Below, piece by piece: positions 1 through 5,708 of a stretch of DNA of 6,294 nt. This DNA is from Bacillota bacterium. Its GTDB lineage: Bacteria; Bacillota; Bacilli; Alicyclobacillales; SLC66. The translations under genes and the position numbers were made by a program. The first letter of the stretch is position 1, and each line of letters begins with the position of its first letter. The notes beneath the pieces are model-generated. The model was not told the origin of the DNA and made no database searches. It saw nothing but the letters and a program-made list of their open reading frames with translations. The stretch lies in contig JAJZCJ010000194.1 in NCBI GenBank assembly GCA_021846145.1, positions 1-6,294 on the forward strand, in the 5' to 3' direction.

Positions 1-351
1 GCCTACCTTGCGCAGCACTGCAGGCTCTGCAAGCAGGTCACTCATGTAAAGGTATCCACCAGGCAAAATACGATCCCCATGACTCAATTGATCAATGGCA
101 CCACTAATAAAATGTTCCGCGCGAACCCTAGAAATCCCTGGTTGATACACGACACCACCCATAGCGCCTGTCTGTGTATGCAAATTTCCTGCTTGTTCTG
201 TCTCGATCACCGATCGAATAATGGCAAGGTCTTCACTCAGTGAAGATTTAGCTGCGTCATACTCTTCAGCCATCTCCGTCAGGGAAAGCGGTTTGCCGGG
301 ATGATCCAGCAATTGGCGAGTCAACCGCACAATTCGTTCATTCCTGCGCAT
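1..351 (-). CDS. purR: Purine operon repressor PurR, N-terminal part (cut by the window edge)
   Basis: This is the first 117 codons of a PurR-type repressor; the 3' part lies beyond position 1. In B. subtilis PurR (about 285 residues) represses purine synthesis and transport genes, and PRPP relieves the repression. The visible part carries the winged-helix DNA-binding domain (residues 1 to about 74; recognition segment AAKSSLSEDLAIIR, residues 38-51). It also shows the start of the phosphoribosyltransferase-like PRPP-binding domain, including the conserved RILPGGYLYMSDLL. The PRPP loop itself is outside the window. The start is the ATG at 351, preceded by AAAGGAG eight bases upstream. It follows ispE by 98 bases, as in the standard Bacilli order. 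I see no PurBox (CCGAAC-type) pair in front of it, so autoregulation as described in B. subtilis is not apparent here. The family assignment is secure. Confidence 0.95.
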   Translation of the reverse strand, partial: MRRNERIVRLTRQLLDHPGKPLSLTEMAEEYDAAKSSLSEDLAIIRSVIETEQAGNLHTQTGAMGGVVYQPGISRVRAEHFISGAIDQLSHGDRILPGGYLYMSDLLAEPAVLRKVG

Positions 352-398
352 CCGCTGTTCTCCTTTCAAATCAACCTCTCATTCCTTATCCAAATCTG

Positions 399-428
399 AC
401 TATAGCACTCCTAGAATTCCCACTGCAA
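399..428 (-). promoter_or_regulatory. Possible sigma-A promoter for purR
   Basis: On the minus strand a -35-like TTGCAG (423-428) is separated by 18 bases from TATAGT (399-404), which is preceded by TGC, giving an extended -10. The -10 box matches five of six consensus bases but the -35 box only three. It lies in the 98-base gap between ispE and purR and would give a leader of roughly 40 bases. No terminator is visible between ispE and purR, so readthrough from ispE is also likely. Confidence 0.4.
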
Positions 429-449
429 CCTCCCCCTGATAATGCGCGA

Positions 450-1298
450 CTAACAGGTTTGACATAAATACACTTCTTTCATCACATTGCGTAAACTATT
501 ATAAATCCGTTTTGCCTTCTGTTCCTTGTCTGTGAGTCCAAAAACAGTCGGTCCACTTCCCGACATCAAACTAAAGACAGCCCCATGTTTGCATACCTGC
601 TCTTTTATCTTTTCAATTTCTGGGAATCGAATCAAGGTCACTTGTTCTAACACATTACCCGCCGCGTCTGCCACTCGTTGCAAAGATCCATCCTGCAACG
701 CTTCAACCATCAACTGTGCCTTGGGATGCTCCGTAATCTCATCTAACCTCAAATCTGCATAAATCTCCGCCGTAGACACCGCAATTGGTGGCTTAGCCAA
801 TACCACCCAATAAGTAGGATGTAACGGCAATGACTCCACCCATTCTCCTCGACCACGAACAATTGCCGTTCCGCCGGTAATACAAAATGGGACATCAGAA
901 CCCACTTGTGCTCCCAAGGCACTAATTTCCGAAATTGACAGCTTCATATTCCAAAGCTGATTTAACCCCCGAAGTACTGCCGCAGCATCAGATGAGCCTC
1001 CTGCCAATCCTGCAGCCACAGGAATGCGCTTGTCAATATCAATGTGCACACCTTTTTTAATTCCGTATAGGTGCCGAAATACTTGGGCTGCTTTATAAGC
1101 TAAATTTCTATCATCGACTGGTAAAAAGGGAACATTGACAGTAAGCGATAATTCCCCGTCATCTCGCGGATAAAGCGTAATATAGTCACTTAAATCAACT
1201 GTTTGCATAACAGATTCCAATTCGTGATAGCCATCATTACGCTTGTACTTCACATCAAGGGTGAGATTGATTTTCGCCCTAGCCCTTTCATAAATCAT
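450..1298 (-). CDS. ispE: 4-diphosphocytidyl-2-C-methyl-D-erythritol kinase (IspE)
   Basis: This cytoplasmic enzyme uses ATP to phosphorylate the 2-hydroxyl of CDP-methylerythritol in the MEP (non-mevalonate) route to isoprenoids. The 282-residue length is normal for the family (E. coli 283). All GHMP-kinase motifs are visible: ARAKINLTLDV at 6-16 with the catalytic Lys9, RNDGYHE at 20-26, the ATP-binding glycine-rich loop PVAAGLAGGSSDAA at 93-106, the catalytic aspartate in GSDVPFC (Asp135), and motif 3 MSGSGPTVFGL at 245-255. The ATG at 1298 is supported by AAGGGAG seven bases upstream; a nearby ATG five bases earlier is out of frame and stops at once. In most Bacilli ispE directly follows sspF, but here cphB and cphA lie between. 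Only about 40 bases separate the hairpin after cphA from ispE and they hold no clear sigma-A promoter, so its expression may depend on readthrough or on a promoter I cannot recognise. The gene looks intact. Confidence 0.97.
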   Translation of the reverse strand: MIYERARAKINLTLDVKYKRNDGYHELESVMQTVDLSDYITLYPRDDGELSLTVNVPFLPVDDRNLAYKAAQVFRHLYGIKKGVHIDIDKRIPVAAGLAGGSSDAAAVLRGLNQLWNMKLSISEISALGAQVGSDVPFCITGGTAIVRGRGEWVESLPLHPTYWVVLAKPPIAVSTAEIYADLRLDEITEHPKAQLMVEALQDGSLQRVADAAGNVLEQVTLIRFPEIEKIKEQVCKHGAVFSLMSGSGPTVFGLTDKEQKAKRIYNSLRNVMKEVYLCQTC

Positions 1299-1336
1299 CC
1301 CATCACTCCCTTAACTCATTTTACATGAATGCAATC

Positions 1337-1374
1337 AAAAATAGCACGAAATCCCCGCAAATCATTGCGGGGAT
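1337..1374 (-). terminator. Probable rho-independent terminator after cphA
   Basis: A perfect 10-bp stem (1365-1374 pairing with 1351-1360, sequence TTGCGGGGAT-type arms) closes a 4-base loop, 20 bases after the cphA stop codon. The tail reads TTCGTGCTATTTTTG on the minus strand, so the run of five Ts (1337-1341) sits about nine bases beyond the stem rather than next to it. That displacement suggests an imperfect, possibly leaky terminator. On the plus strand there is neither a T-run nor a gene for it to serve. Confidence 0.6.
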
Positions 1375-1394
1375 CCCTAACGTAAAAATTGTAC

Positions 1395-4031
1395 TTACCG
1401 TGCCTCAATAATTTCGCGACTCATCTGCATCAAACTAATTTCTTGACCACCATGATTCTCGATAATCTTGACTAAAGGTGCAAGCTTTTCGAAAAACATG
1501 ACCAGTACCTCGTAATGACTAAACTTGTTCAATGCATACTCCAGTGATTCCAATTCATTTAGCACTTTTGTCACCGCTACATTCGGACGCTCGCTTACTA
1601 CTGCATTGACAATCAAATTAGCTAGTTCACCTTGCCTGCGACCCCGCAGATCTACATCTTCTTTAACGACAATAGGTGAAAAATAGTGTGCCGCCATTCG
1701 CGCAGCGCCTTCAATCACATTGTCATGACGATCTCCAGGATAACCGATAATCGCCGGCACTGAACCTGTTGCCCATTTTTTTATCATATTCCCAATTGCT
1801 TTCATCCCATCTTCATTATGCCCGTAATCGAGAATGACTTTTAATCCCGATGGCATTTGATACATCTGAACACGACCCGGATTATGCAGTAATGGATGAA
1901 AACTATTCACAGCTGACCTGCAAATGGCTCTAGACACTCCCAGTTGCCTTGCCGCGGCAATCGCACAAAGCAAATTGTAAATATGAAAATCAGCAGTACC
2001 TTGAACCGATAGCGGAATATCTTGAATTTTTGCAATCGGCCATAATAGCGACCCTGCACCCTCCATCAGCCAACCATTACTTGCAAAAAAAGCTTGACCA
2101 TCCTCTTTTAAATGAGTATTAACGATAACATTGTCCTCTTCTTTACTTATCCACACAATCCGTGTTTTTAATTGTGCCGCTAATTTTACAAGTTCCTTAT
2201 CATCAGCATTTAATACCACCGTCCCACCTTCACGGACACATTCCGCGATCAGTGATTTAACGTGAACAATGTCGTCAATGGTCTTCAGTCCGTCTTGCCC
2301 AATATGATCACTCGTAATGTTGGTAAGCACCGCCACATCTGCTAAATCGTAACCCAACCCTTCGCGCAGGATTCCACCCCTTGCTGTTTCTAACACCGCC
2401 ACATCCACGGTAGGGTCAGACAGCACCATGTGCGCACTTTTTGGACCCGAGGCGTCTCCTGACCAAATTTTCTGATCACCGATAACCACCCCATCTGTGG
2501 TTGTCATTCCTACCACACGATTAGTTTTCTGTAAAATATGACTGATTAAGCGTGTCGTAGTGGTCTTCCCATTCGTGCCCGTCACACTAACAATTGGCAC
2601 ATGTGAATTGCTCCCCCTAGGAAACAGCGCATTGACAATGGCTTCACCCACATCCCGCGATTCACCAATGCTAGGAAAGTGATGCATGCGAATACCTGGT
2701 GCCGCATTGACTTCAATAATGGTTGCCTCCGAGTGCTCATCACTTATTTCACGGGCAATCAAATCTACCCCGCATACGTCTAACCCGATGACCACTGCAG
2801 CCTTCACTGCCGCGCTTGCATGCACAGGATGTACACGCGCAGTGACATCAATCGCGATCCCCCCTGTACTCAAGTTCGCACCATCGCGAAGAAATACCAC
2901 TTCTCCCACACCGGGAATTTGTGCCAATGTAATATTTTTTCTAGCGAGAAATTGTTGCACAAATTCATCCACAGGAATTTTTGTTAATGGTTTTTCATGG
3001 TCATCTCCACGTAACGGATCAAGATTAGCGATCTGAATTAACGCTTCTACTGAATGTTCCCCATCACCAACCACATGAGCAGGAACCCTCTCTGACGCTG
3101 CGACAAGCCTGCCATTTACCACTAACAATCGGTACTGTTTACCCACCATTTGTTCTTCAACAATCACTTGACTAGAAATTTTTTGTGCAAAGTAAAACGC
3201 CTGCTCCAAATCTGCAATTTGTTCTACTTCCAGCGTGACCCCTTGCCCCTGGCAGCCATCAAGTGGTTTGACGACTACTGGTTTACGCAAATTCCAAAAC
3301 CAGTGGCGCGCTTCTTCCAAAGTGATTGCCATGCCCCCCGCAGGCACGCAAAGACCGGCATCTTGCAACAAAAGTTTTGTCAGTTCTTTATCGCTGGCAA
3401 TATCAACTGCGACGGCTGAAGTTTGACTAGTCAGCGTCGCCTTTATCCACTTGCGATATTGCCCTGTCCCCAATTGTACTAGGCTATGCGTTCCCACCCG
3501 ACGAACTGGGATTTTCCTTTTTTTCGCCGCCCACACAATGGCTTTCGTACTCGGCCCCAAATCAGTAACAGCCTGCAGTCTCTGGACATCTGCCAGACGG
3601 CGCTCTAGATCAAATTCTAAGCCATTCACGCCAGCCTGAACGAGTTCGATTGCGATGTTGATCAATTGCGTCGCTACCGGCCTTGATTCTATCTCCATTA
3701 CCACGTCGTAAAGATTCGGCATCCCTGCATTGCGTGTTTTGCCATAGATCACTTCATACCCTAGCACGTGCTCCATTTCCAACACCACATGTTCTACAAT
3801 GTGGCCAAAATAAGTGCCTTCTCGCAACCTTTCCAGAAACCCGCCTTCCCGTCCTAGACCGCAATAATGCACAGCTAAACCTGGCAACTTTTGCAGCAGC
3901 CAATCTACAAACCCTGGGTATTGATTGCTTTCGCGAACTGTCAATTCCTCCAGATCTAGCCTCATTACAATAACCGGCCTGTGCAAGTACACGTTAGGTC
4001 CTTCAAGCACCCGCAAATTGACCACTTTCAA
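1395..4031 (-). CDS. cphA: Cyanophycin synthetase CphA
   Basis: CphA polymerises cyanophycin, a poly-aspartate backbone with arginine on each side chain, using two ATP-dependent ligations per step. The 878-residue length matches CphA1-type enzymes (about 870-900). The N domain (1 to ~160) has VIVMRLDLEEL (20-30) and GREGGFLERLREGTYFGHIVEH (60-81 region); HIVEH (77-81) resembles the metal-binding HxxEH of the primer-generating site reported in cyanobacterial CphA1. The ATP-grasp domain (~215-470), which adds aspartate, has VVKPLDG (253-259), a glycine loop reading CQGQG (260-264), and EVNAAPGIRMH (440-450). The Mur-ligase-like domain (~480-860), which adds arginine, has P-loop GTNGKTTTT (485-493), VLETARGGILREGLG (546-560), NPGR (717-720) and DYGHN (735-739). 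The start is TTG at 4031: it matches the family's N-terminus, has GAGGGGTG seven bases upstream, and overlaps the cphB stop by four bases. Oddities: the glycine loop lacks the usual Asn-His-x-Arg residues. No frameshift is seen. Confidence 0.97.
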   Translation of the reverse strand: MKVVNLRVLEGPNVYLHRPVIVMRLDLEELTVRESNQYPGFVDWLLQKLPGLAVHYCGLGREGGFLERLREGTYFGHIVEHVVLEMEHVLGYEVIYGKTRNAGMPNLYDVVMEIESRPVATQLINIAIELVQAGVNGLEFDLERRLADVQRLQAVTDLGPSTKAIVWAAKKRKIPVRRVGTHSLVQLGTGQYRKWIKATLTSQTSAVAVDIASDKELTKLLLQDAGLCVPAGGMAITLEEARHWFWNLRKPVVVKPLDGCQGQGVTLEVEQIADLEQAFYFAQKISSQVIVEEQMVGKQYRLLVVNGRLVAASERVPAHVVGDGEHSVEALIQIANLDPLRGDDHEKPLTKIPVDEFVQQFLARKNITLAQIPGVGEVVFLRDGANLSTGGIAIDVTARVHPVHASAAVKAAVVIGLDVCGVDLIAREISDEHSEATIIEVNAAPGIRMHHFPSIGESRDVGEAIVNALFPRGSNSHVPIVSVTGTNGKTTTTRLISHILQKTNRVVGMTTTDGVVIGDQKIWSGDASGPKSAHMVLSDPTVDVAVLETARGGILREGLGYDLADVAVLTNITSDHIGQDGLKTIDDIVHVKSLIAECVREGGTVVLNADDKELVKLAAQLKTRIVWISKEEDNVIVNTHLKEDGQAFFASNGWLMEGAGSLLWPIAKIQDIPLSVQGTADFHIYNLLCAIAAARQLGVSRAICRSAVNSFHPLLHNPGRVQMYQMPSGLKVILDYGHNEDGMKAIGNMIKKWATGSVPAIIGYPGDRHDNVIEGAARMAAHYFSPIVVKEDVDLRGRRQGELANLIVNAVVSERPNVAVTKVLNELESLEYALNKFSHYEVLVMFFEKLAPLVKIIENHGGQEISLMQMSREIIEAR

Positions 4032-4852
4032 ACAGGTTCACCCCTCGTAAGGCGTTCTATATCCGGTTGCCGCTCCCGCAATAAAAAGTGATATCCTGCC
4101 GGCAACACATGAAGCTTTACCCCGTAAAGTGCCATTGGGTCATCCTTTTGTAATCTATCTATATTGGAAAACAGCAGCGCTCCCGCATCCACAATTACCA
4201 CTGCGCCTTTGCCAATGACCTCTAGCTCATTTCCATTCACGATGACCGCCGTATTTTCATCAATGCCAAGCCCTAAATGGTGTGGATATTTAGCGACAGC
4301 AGCAAGCAACCTACCCAGCCTTCCTCGCTGCGCAAAGTGCTGATCGATGACAACGCCATCAATAAATTCCATCCCCGGTGCCATCGTCACAATTCCTTGT
4401 CGCGGATTAGTGTCGCCTGAGCCATCGACAATCATCGTACTACTCATCATCGAGGCACCTGCGCTTGTTCCACCTAACACCACCCCACTTGCATGCCTAG
4501 CATGCAACGCAGCATCGACCGTAGTGCCTCCCAAAAGCTCAGTAATACGGATTTGTTCTCCCCCCGTAAAAAAAACGCCTGTGGCCTGTTCAATGGCTTT
4601 ACATGCGCTATCTCGATTGGCCGCCTGCCTAGAGGACACATCAAACGTACGCACATCCTCCACGCTCAAGCGTCCAAATGCGTCAATATAATCTGCCCCC
4701 ACTTCAATCGGCACCTTCGTCGCTACCGTCATGACCACAATGCGCGCATGTGTTCCACCAGCCAAGCGAACAAACTCTCGCAAAATCGACATGTCTTCAT
4801 GCTTATCTTCTGCACCGCCAACAATGACAAGAGGACCCCTGTGTCCACTCAT
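4028..4852 (-). CDS. cphB: Cyanophycinase CphB
   Basis: CphB is a cytoplasmic serine exopeptidase (family S51) that degrades cyanophycin to beta-Asp-Arg dipeptides. The 274 residues compare with 271 in Synechocystis. The nucleophile elbow GGTSAGA (127-133) places Ser130; FFTGGEQIR (94-102) supplies the conserved Gln; DQHF (170-173) gives His172, and GIDENTA (196-202) gives Glu199. These match, with a constant offset of two, the Ser132/His174/Glu201 set I recall for Synechocystis CphB. The N-terminal VIVGGAEDK (9-17) is also typical. There is no signal peptide or membrane segment, so it acts inside the cell. The ATG at 4852 is forced by an in-frame TAA just six bases upstream, yet the only good Shine-Dalgarno match, GGAGG (4866-4870), is 13 bases away, which is long. 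The gene's TGA overlaps the TTG start of cphA (TTGA, 4028-4031). The promoter is not evident: only about 38 bases separate the sspF terminator from this start. Confidence 0.96.
   Translation of the reverse strand: MSGHRGPLVIVGGAEDKHEDMSILREFVRLAGGTHARIVVMTVATKVPIEVGADYIDAFGRLSVEDVRTFDVSSRQAANRDSACKAIEQATGVFFTGGEQIRITELLGGTTVDAALHARHASGVVLGGTSAGASMMSSTMIVDGSGDTNPRQGIVTMAPGMEFIDGVVIDQHFAQRGRLGRLLAAVAKYPHHLGLGIDENTAVIVNGNELEVIGKGAVVIVDAGALLFSNIDRLQKDDPMALYGVKLHVLPAGYHFLLRERQPDIERLTRGEPV
4039..4046 (-). promoter_or_regulatory. Ribosome binding site of cphA, deciding its TTG start
   Basis: GAGGGGTG on the minus strand lies inside the last codons of cphB, seven bases before TTG at 4031. There is no ATG or GTG in frame close to this site, and the conserved CphA N-terminus begins right at the TTG. 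The four-base TTGA overlap points to translational coupling of cphA to cphB. Confidence 0.75.
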
Positions 4853-4890
4853 AATTTACAATCGACCTCCAAATTGACTACCCTTTATTC

Positions 4891-4917
4891 AAAAGAGGCG
4901 GCCTCCACAGCCGCCCC
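4891..4917 (-). terminator. Rho-independent terminator after sspF
   Basis: On the minus strand GGGGCGGC (4910-4917) pairs with GCCGCCTC (4895-4902) in an 8-bp stem with one G-U pair and a 7-base loop, followed directly by TTTTGAAT. It begins about 18 bases past the TGA-TAA double stop of sspF. The GC-rich stem is convincing but the T-run is only four long, so some readthrough into cphB is possible. Confidence 0.65.
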
Positions 4918-4935
4918 AGTCGCAACTCTCTGTTA

Positions 4936-5124
4936 TCATCCCGACCCCTTCGTACGCATCGCTAAAGACTCCTCAGCAATTTCGATGGCGCGTTTGACCA
5001 TATTTCCGGCATCACGCGTAGTAATTCCACCCCATCCTTCTTGCATCAAAGTAGGGTAAAAACCTAATTCTTTCGCCAATTCGTACTTCAGCGACTCAGA
5101 CATCATTGTTCGCCTTCGTCCCAT
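4936..5124 (-). CDS. sspF: Small acid-soluble spore protein SspF (minor alpha/beta-type SASP)
   Basis: This 62-residue protein closely resembles B. subtilis SspF (61 residues). Shared blocks include the MGRRR start, [11 protein letters not shown] (13-23), GWGGI (30-34) and [15 protein letters not shown] (37-51), with a lysine- and glycine-containing tail. SspF belongs to the DNA-binding SASP group made in the forespore, which coats and protects spore DNA. The reading frame is open for 25 more codons upstream, but the start is placed at the ATG at 5124. There the family's N-terminus begins and a strong AAGGGGGGT Shine-Dalgarno (5131-5139) sits six bases away; the open upstream part overlaps the promoter and veg terminator. 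The gene ends in a double stop, TGA TAA. It appears monocistronic, with a terminator on each side and a sigma-G-like promoter of its own. Its 3' neighbour is normally ispE; here it is cphB. Confidence 0.95.
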   Translation of the reverse strand: MGRRRTMMSESLKYELAKELGFYPTLMQEGWGGITTRDAGNMVKRAIEIAEESLAMRTKGSG

Positions 5125-5159
5125 GTCGGAACCCCCCTTCGGGAAATTGCGTCCTTTTG

Positions 5160-5188
5160 TAGCTTGCCCCCCTATTACCTGCTTATGC
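5160..5188 (-). promoter_or_regulatory. Candidate sigma-G (forespore) promoter of sspF
   Basis: On the minus strand GCATA (5184-5188) fits the sigma-G -35 pattern GHATR. CAAGCTA (5160-5166) matches five of seven bases of the -10 pattern CATNHTA, at a 17-base spacing. Transcription would start near 5152, leaving a leader of about 28 bases with the Shine-Dalgarno in the right place. The -35 box lies immediately after the tail of the veg terminator. B. subtilis sspF is known to be forespore-expressed, which supports the reading; the -10 match is imperfect. Confidence 0.45.
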
Positions 5189-5190
5189 CT

Positions 5191-5237
5191 TAAACACAAA
5201 TAAGGCTGTCTCCCGCCAACTCGACGGAAAACAGCCT
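5191..5237 (-). terminator. Strong rho-independent terminator after veg
   Basis: On the minus strand the arm 5223-5237 (AGGCTGTTTTCCGTC) pairs with 5203-5217 (GGCGGGAGACAGCCT) over 15 bp, including three G-U pairs, around the 5-base loop GAGTT. The tail TTATTTGTGTTT (5191-5202) is U-rich. It lies about 58 bases past the veg stop codon and isolates veg from sspF. Confidence 0.85.
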
Positions 5238-5264
5238 CAGTAGATCAATTACCAGAGTCACTAA

Positions 5265-5298
5265 CACAATCATTTAAAAATTAAATCACAATCATTTA
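5265..5298. repeat. 12-bp direct repeat spanning the veg stop codon
   Basis: CACAATCATTTA (plus-strand reading) occurs exactly at 5265-5276 and again at 5287-5298, a period of 22 bases. The second copy contains the veg stop codon (TAA on the minus strand, 5296-5298). The AT-rich stretch between the copies, TAAAAATTAAAT-like, is nearly self-complementary. It could be a replication-slippage duplication or chance; no function is evident. Confidence 0.5.
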
Positions 5299-5571
5299 TT
5301 CAGCGCTACCGACTCGGATTTGTTCATCCTCACGAAGCACCAGTAATTCAACAGTTGCAGTCAAGACATCGGCATAACTATAAGATACTCGCTTAAACGA
5401 ACTCTCCGCCTGATCAAGTTTAACAACAAAAACCGAAGGATAGGTTTCCTCCAAAACGCCTGTCCTCTCCACCGTTTTGCGACGTCCACCATTGGCACGC
5501 AGCAAGATCTTTTCACCCACAAGAGTTTCCAGATTACGCCGAATATCCTGCAAAGCGTTCTTTGCAGACAC
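5296..5571 (-). CDS. veg: Veg protein (DUF1021 family)
   Basis: Veg is a small, highly expressed protein of Bacilli. In B. subtilis (86 residues) it was reported to stimulate biofilm formation by counteracting the repressor SinR, and was earlier linked to spore outgrowth; its biochemical activity is not established. This copy has 91 residues. The diagnostic blocks are all present: [12 protein letters not shown] (25-36), [13 protein letters not shown] (42-54) and [11 protein letters not shown] (61-71). The C-terminal tail is acidic, variable and slightly longer than in B. subtilis. The fold is expected to be a small beta-barrel. The start is GTG at 5571, with GAGGTGGAG ending five bases upstream; no in-frame ATG exists near it. 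Upstream are two tandem sigma-A promoters in an AT-rich region, fitting the very strong veg promoter known in B. subtilis. Downstream is a strong terminator, so the gene is a single transcription unit between yabG and sspF, its usual place. Confidence 0.96.
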   Translation of the reverse strand: MSAKNALQDIRRNLETLVGEKILLRANGGRRKTVERTGVLEETYPSVFVVKLDQAESSFKRVSYSYADVLTATVELLVLREDEQIRVGSAE

Positions 5572-5596
5572 CTACTCCACCTCGTTTCATAGATGA

Positions 5597-5625
5597 AGTA
5601 TAGCACAAGTCAAAAAATGTGTCAA
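5597..5625 (-). promoter_or_regulatory. veg proximal sigma-A promoter (P2)
   Basis: On the minus strand a consensus TTGACA (5620-5625) is followed after exactly 17 bases by TATACT (5597-5602), which is preceded by TGC, making an extended -10. Transcription would start near 5590, giving a short leader of about 20 bases that still includes the Shine-Dalgarno site. Confidence 0.85.
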
Positions 5626-5635
5626 GGAATTAGTC

Positions 5636-5665
5636 ATTATATCAATGCTGGATTGTTCTTGTCAA
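5636..5665 (-). promoter_or_regulatory. veg distal sigma-A promoter (P1)
   Basis: On the minus strand both hexamers are perfect: TTGACA (5660-5665) and TATAAT (5636-5641), separated by 18 bases. AT-rich tracts lie just upstream (about 5666-5692), as in UP elements that bind the RNA polymerase alpha subunit. The two -10 boxes are 39 bases apart, so P1 and P2 are tandem and their polymerase footprints would overlap. Confidence 0.88.
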
Positions 5666-5708
5666 TATTATAAAATAAGTTTTTCATATTTTCATTGCTC
5701 CCATGTGG

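Noticed and set aside
352..449. PurBox operator in front of purR
   Set aside because: No CCGAAC-type motif pair is present in the gap between ispE and purR.
526..762. Plus-strand open frame of 78 codons within ispE
   Set aside because: Antisense to the conserved IspE C-terminal half, with no independent support.
1377..1420. Possible promoter for ispE at the end of cphA (TACAAT or TTGAGG elements)
   Set aside because: The elements are spaced by only nine bases, or pair with boxes that do not fit the consensus at 16-18 base spacing.
2686..3973. Several plus-strand open frames of 62-116 codons within cphA
   Set aside because: They lie antisense to a fully conserved protein, have no family resemblance or convincing ribosome binding sites, and are the expected shadows of a long coding region.
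4347..5059. Plus-strand open frames of 114 and 188 codons over cphB and sspF
   Set aside because: The 188-codon frame crosses both cphB and the sspF terminator and end, with low-complexity composition and no recognisable domain; both are antisense shadows.
5125..5199. Longer N-terminus for SspF starting at 5199
   Set aside because: It would add 25 residues not found in the family and overlap the sigma-G-like promoter and veg terminator tail; the ATG at 5124 has a strong Shine-Dalgarno site.
5361..5606. Alternative minus-strand frame of 81 codons over veg
   Set aside because: It overlaps the conserved veg gene in another frame, starts within the P2 promoter region and resembles nothing known.
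5667..5695. A third TATAAT (5667-5672) as another veg promoter
   Set aside because: The base positions for a -35 box read ATGAAA and there is no extended -10, so it is better explained as part of the AT-rich upstream region.
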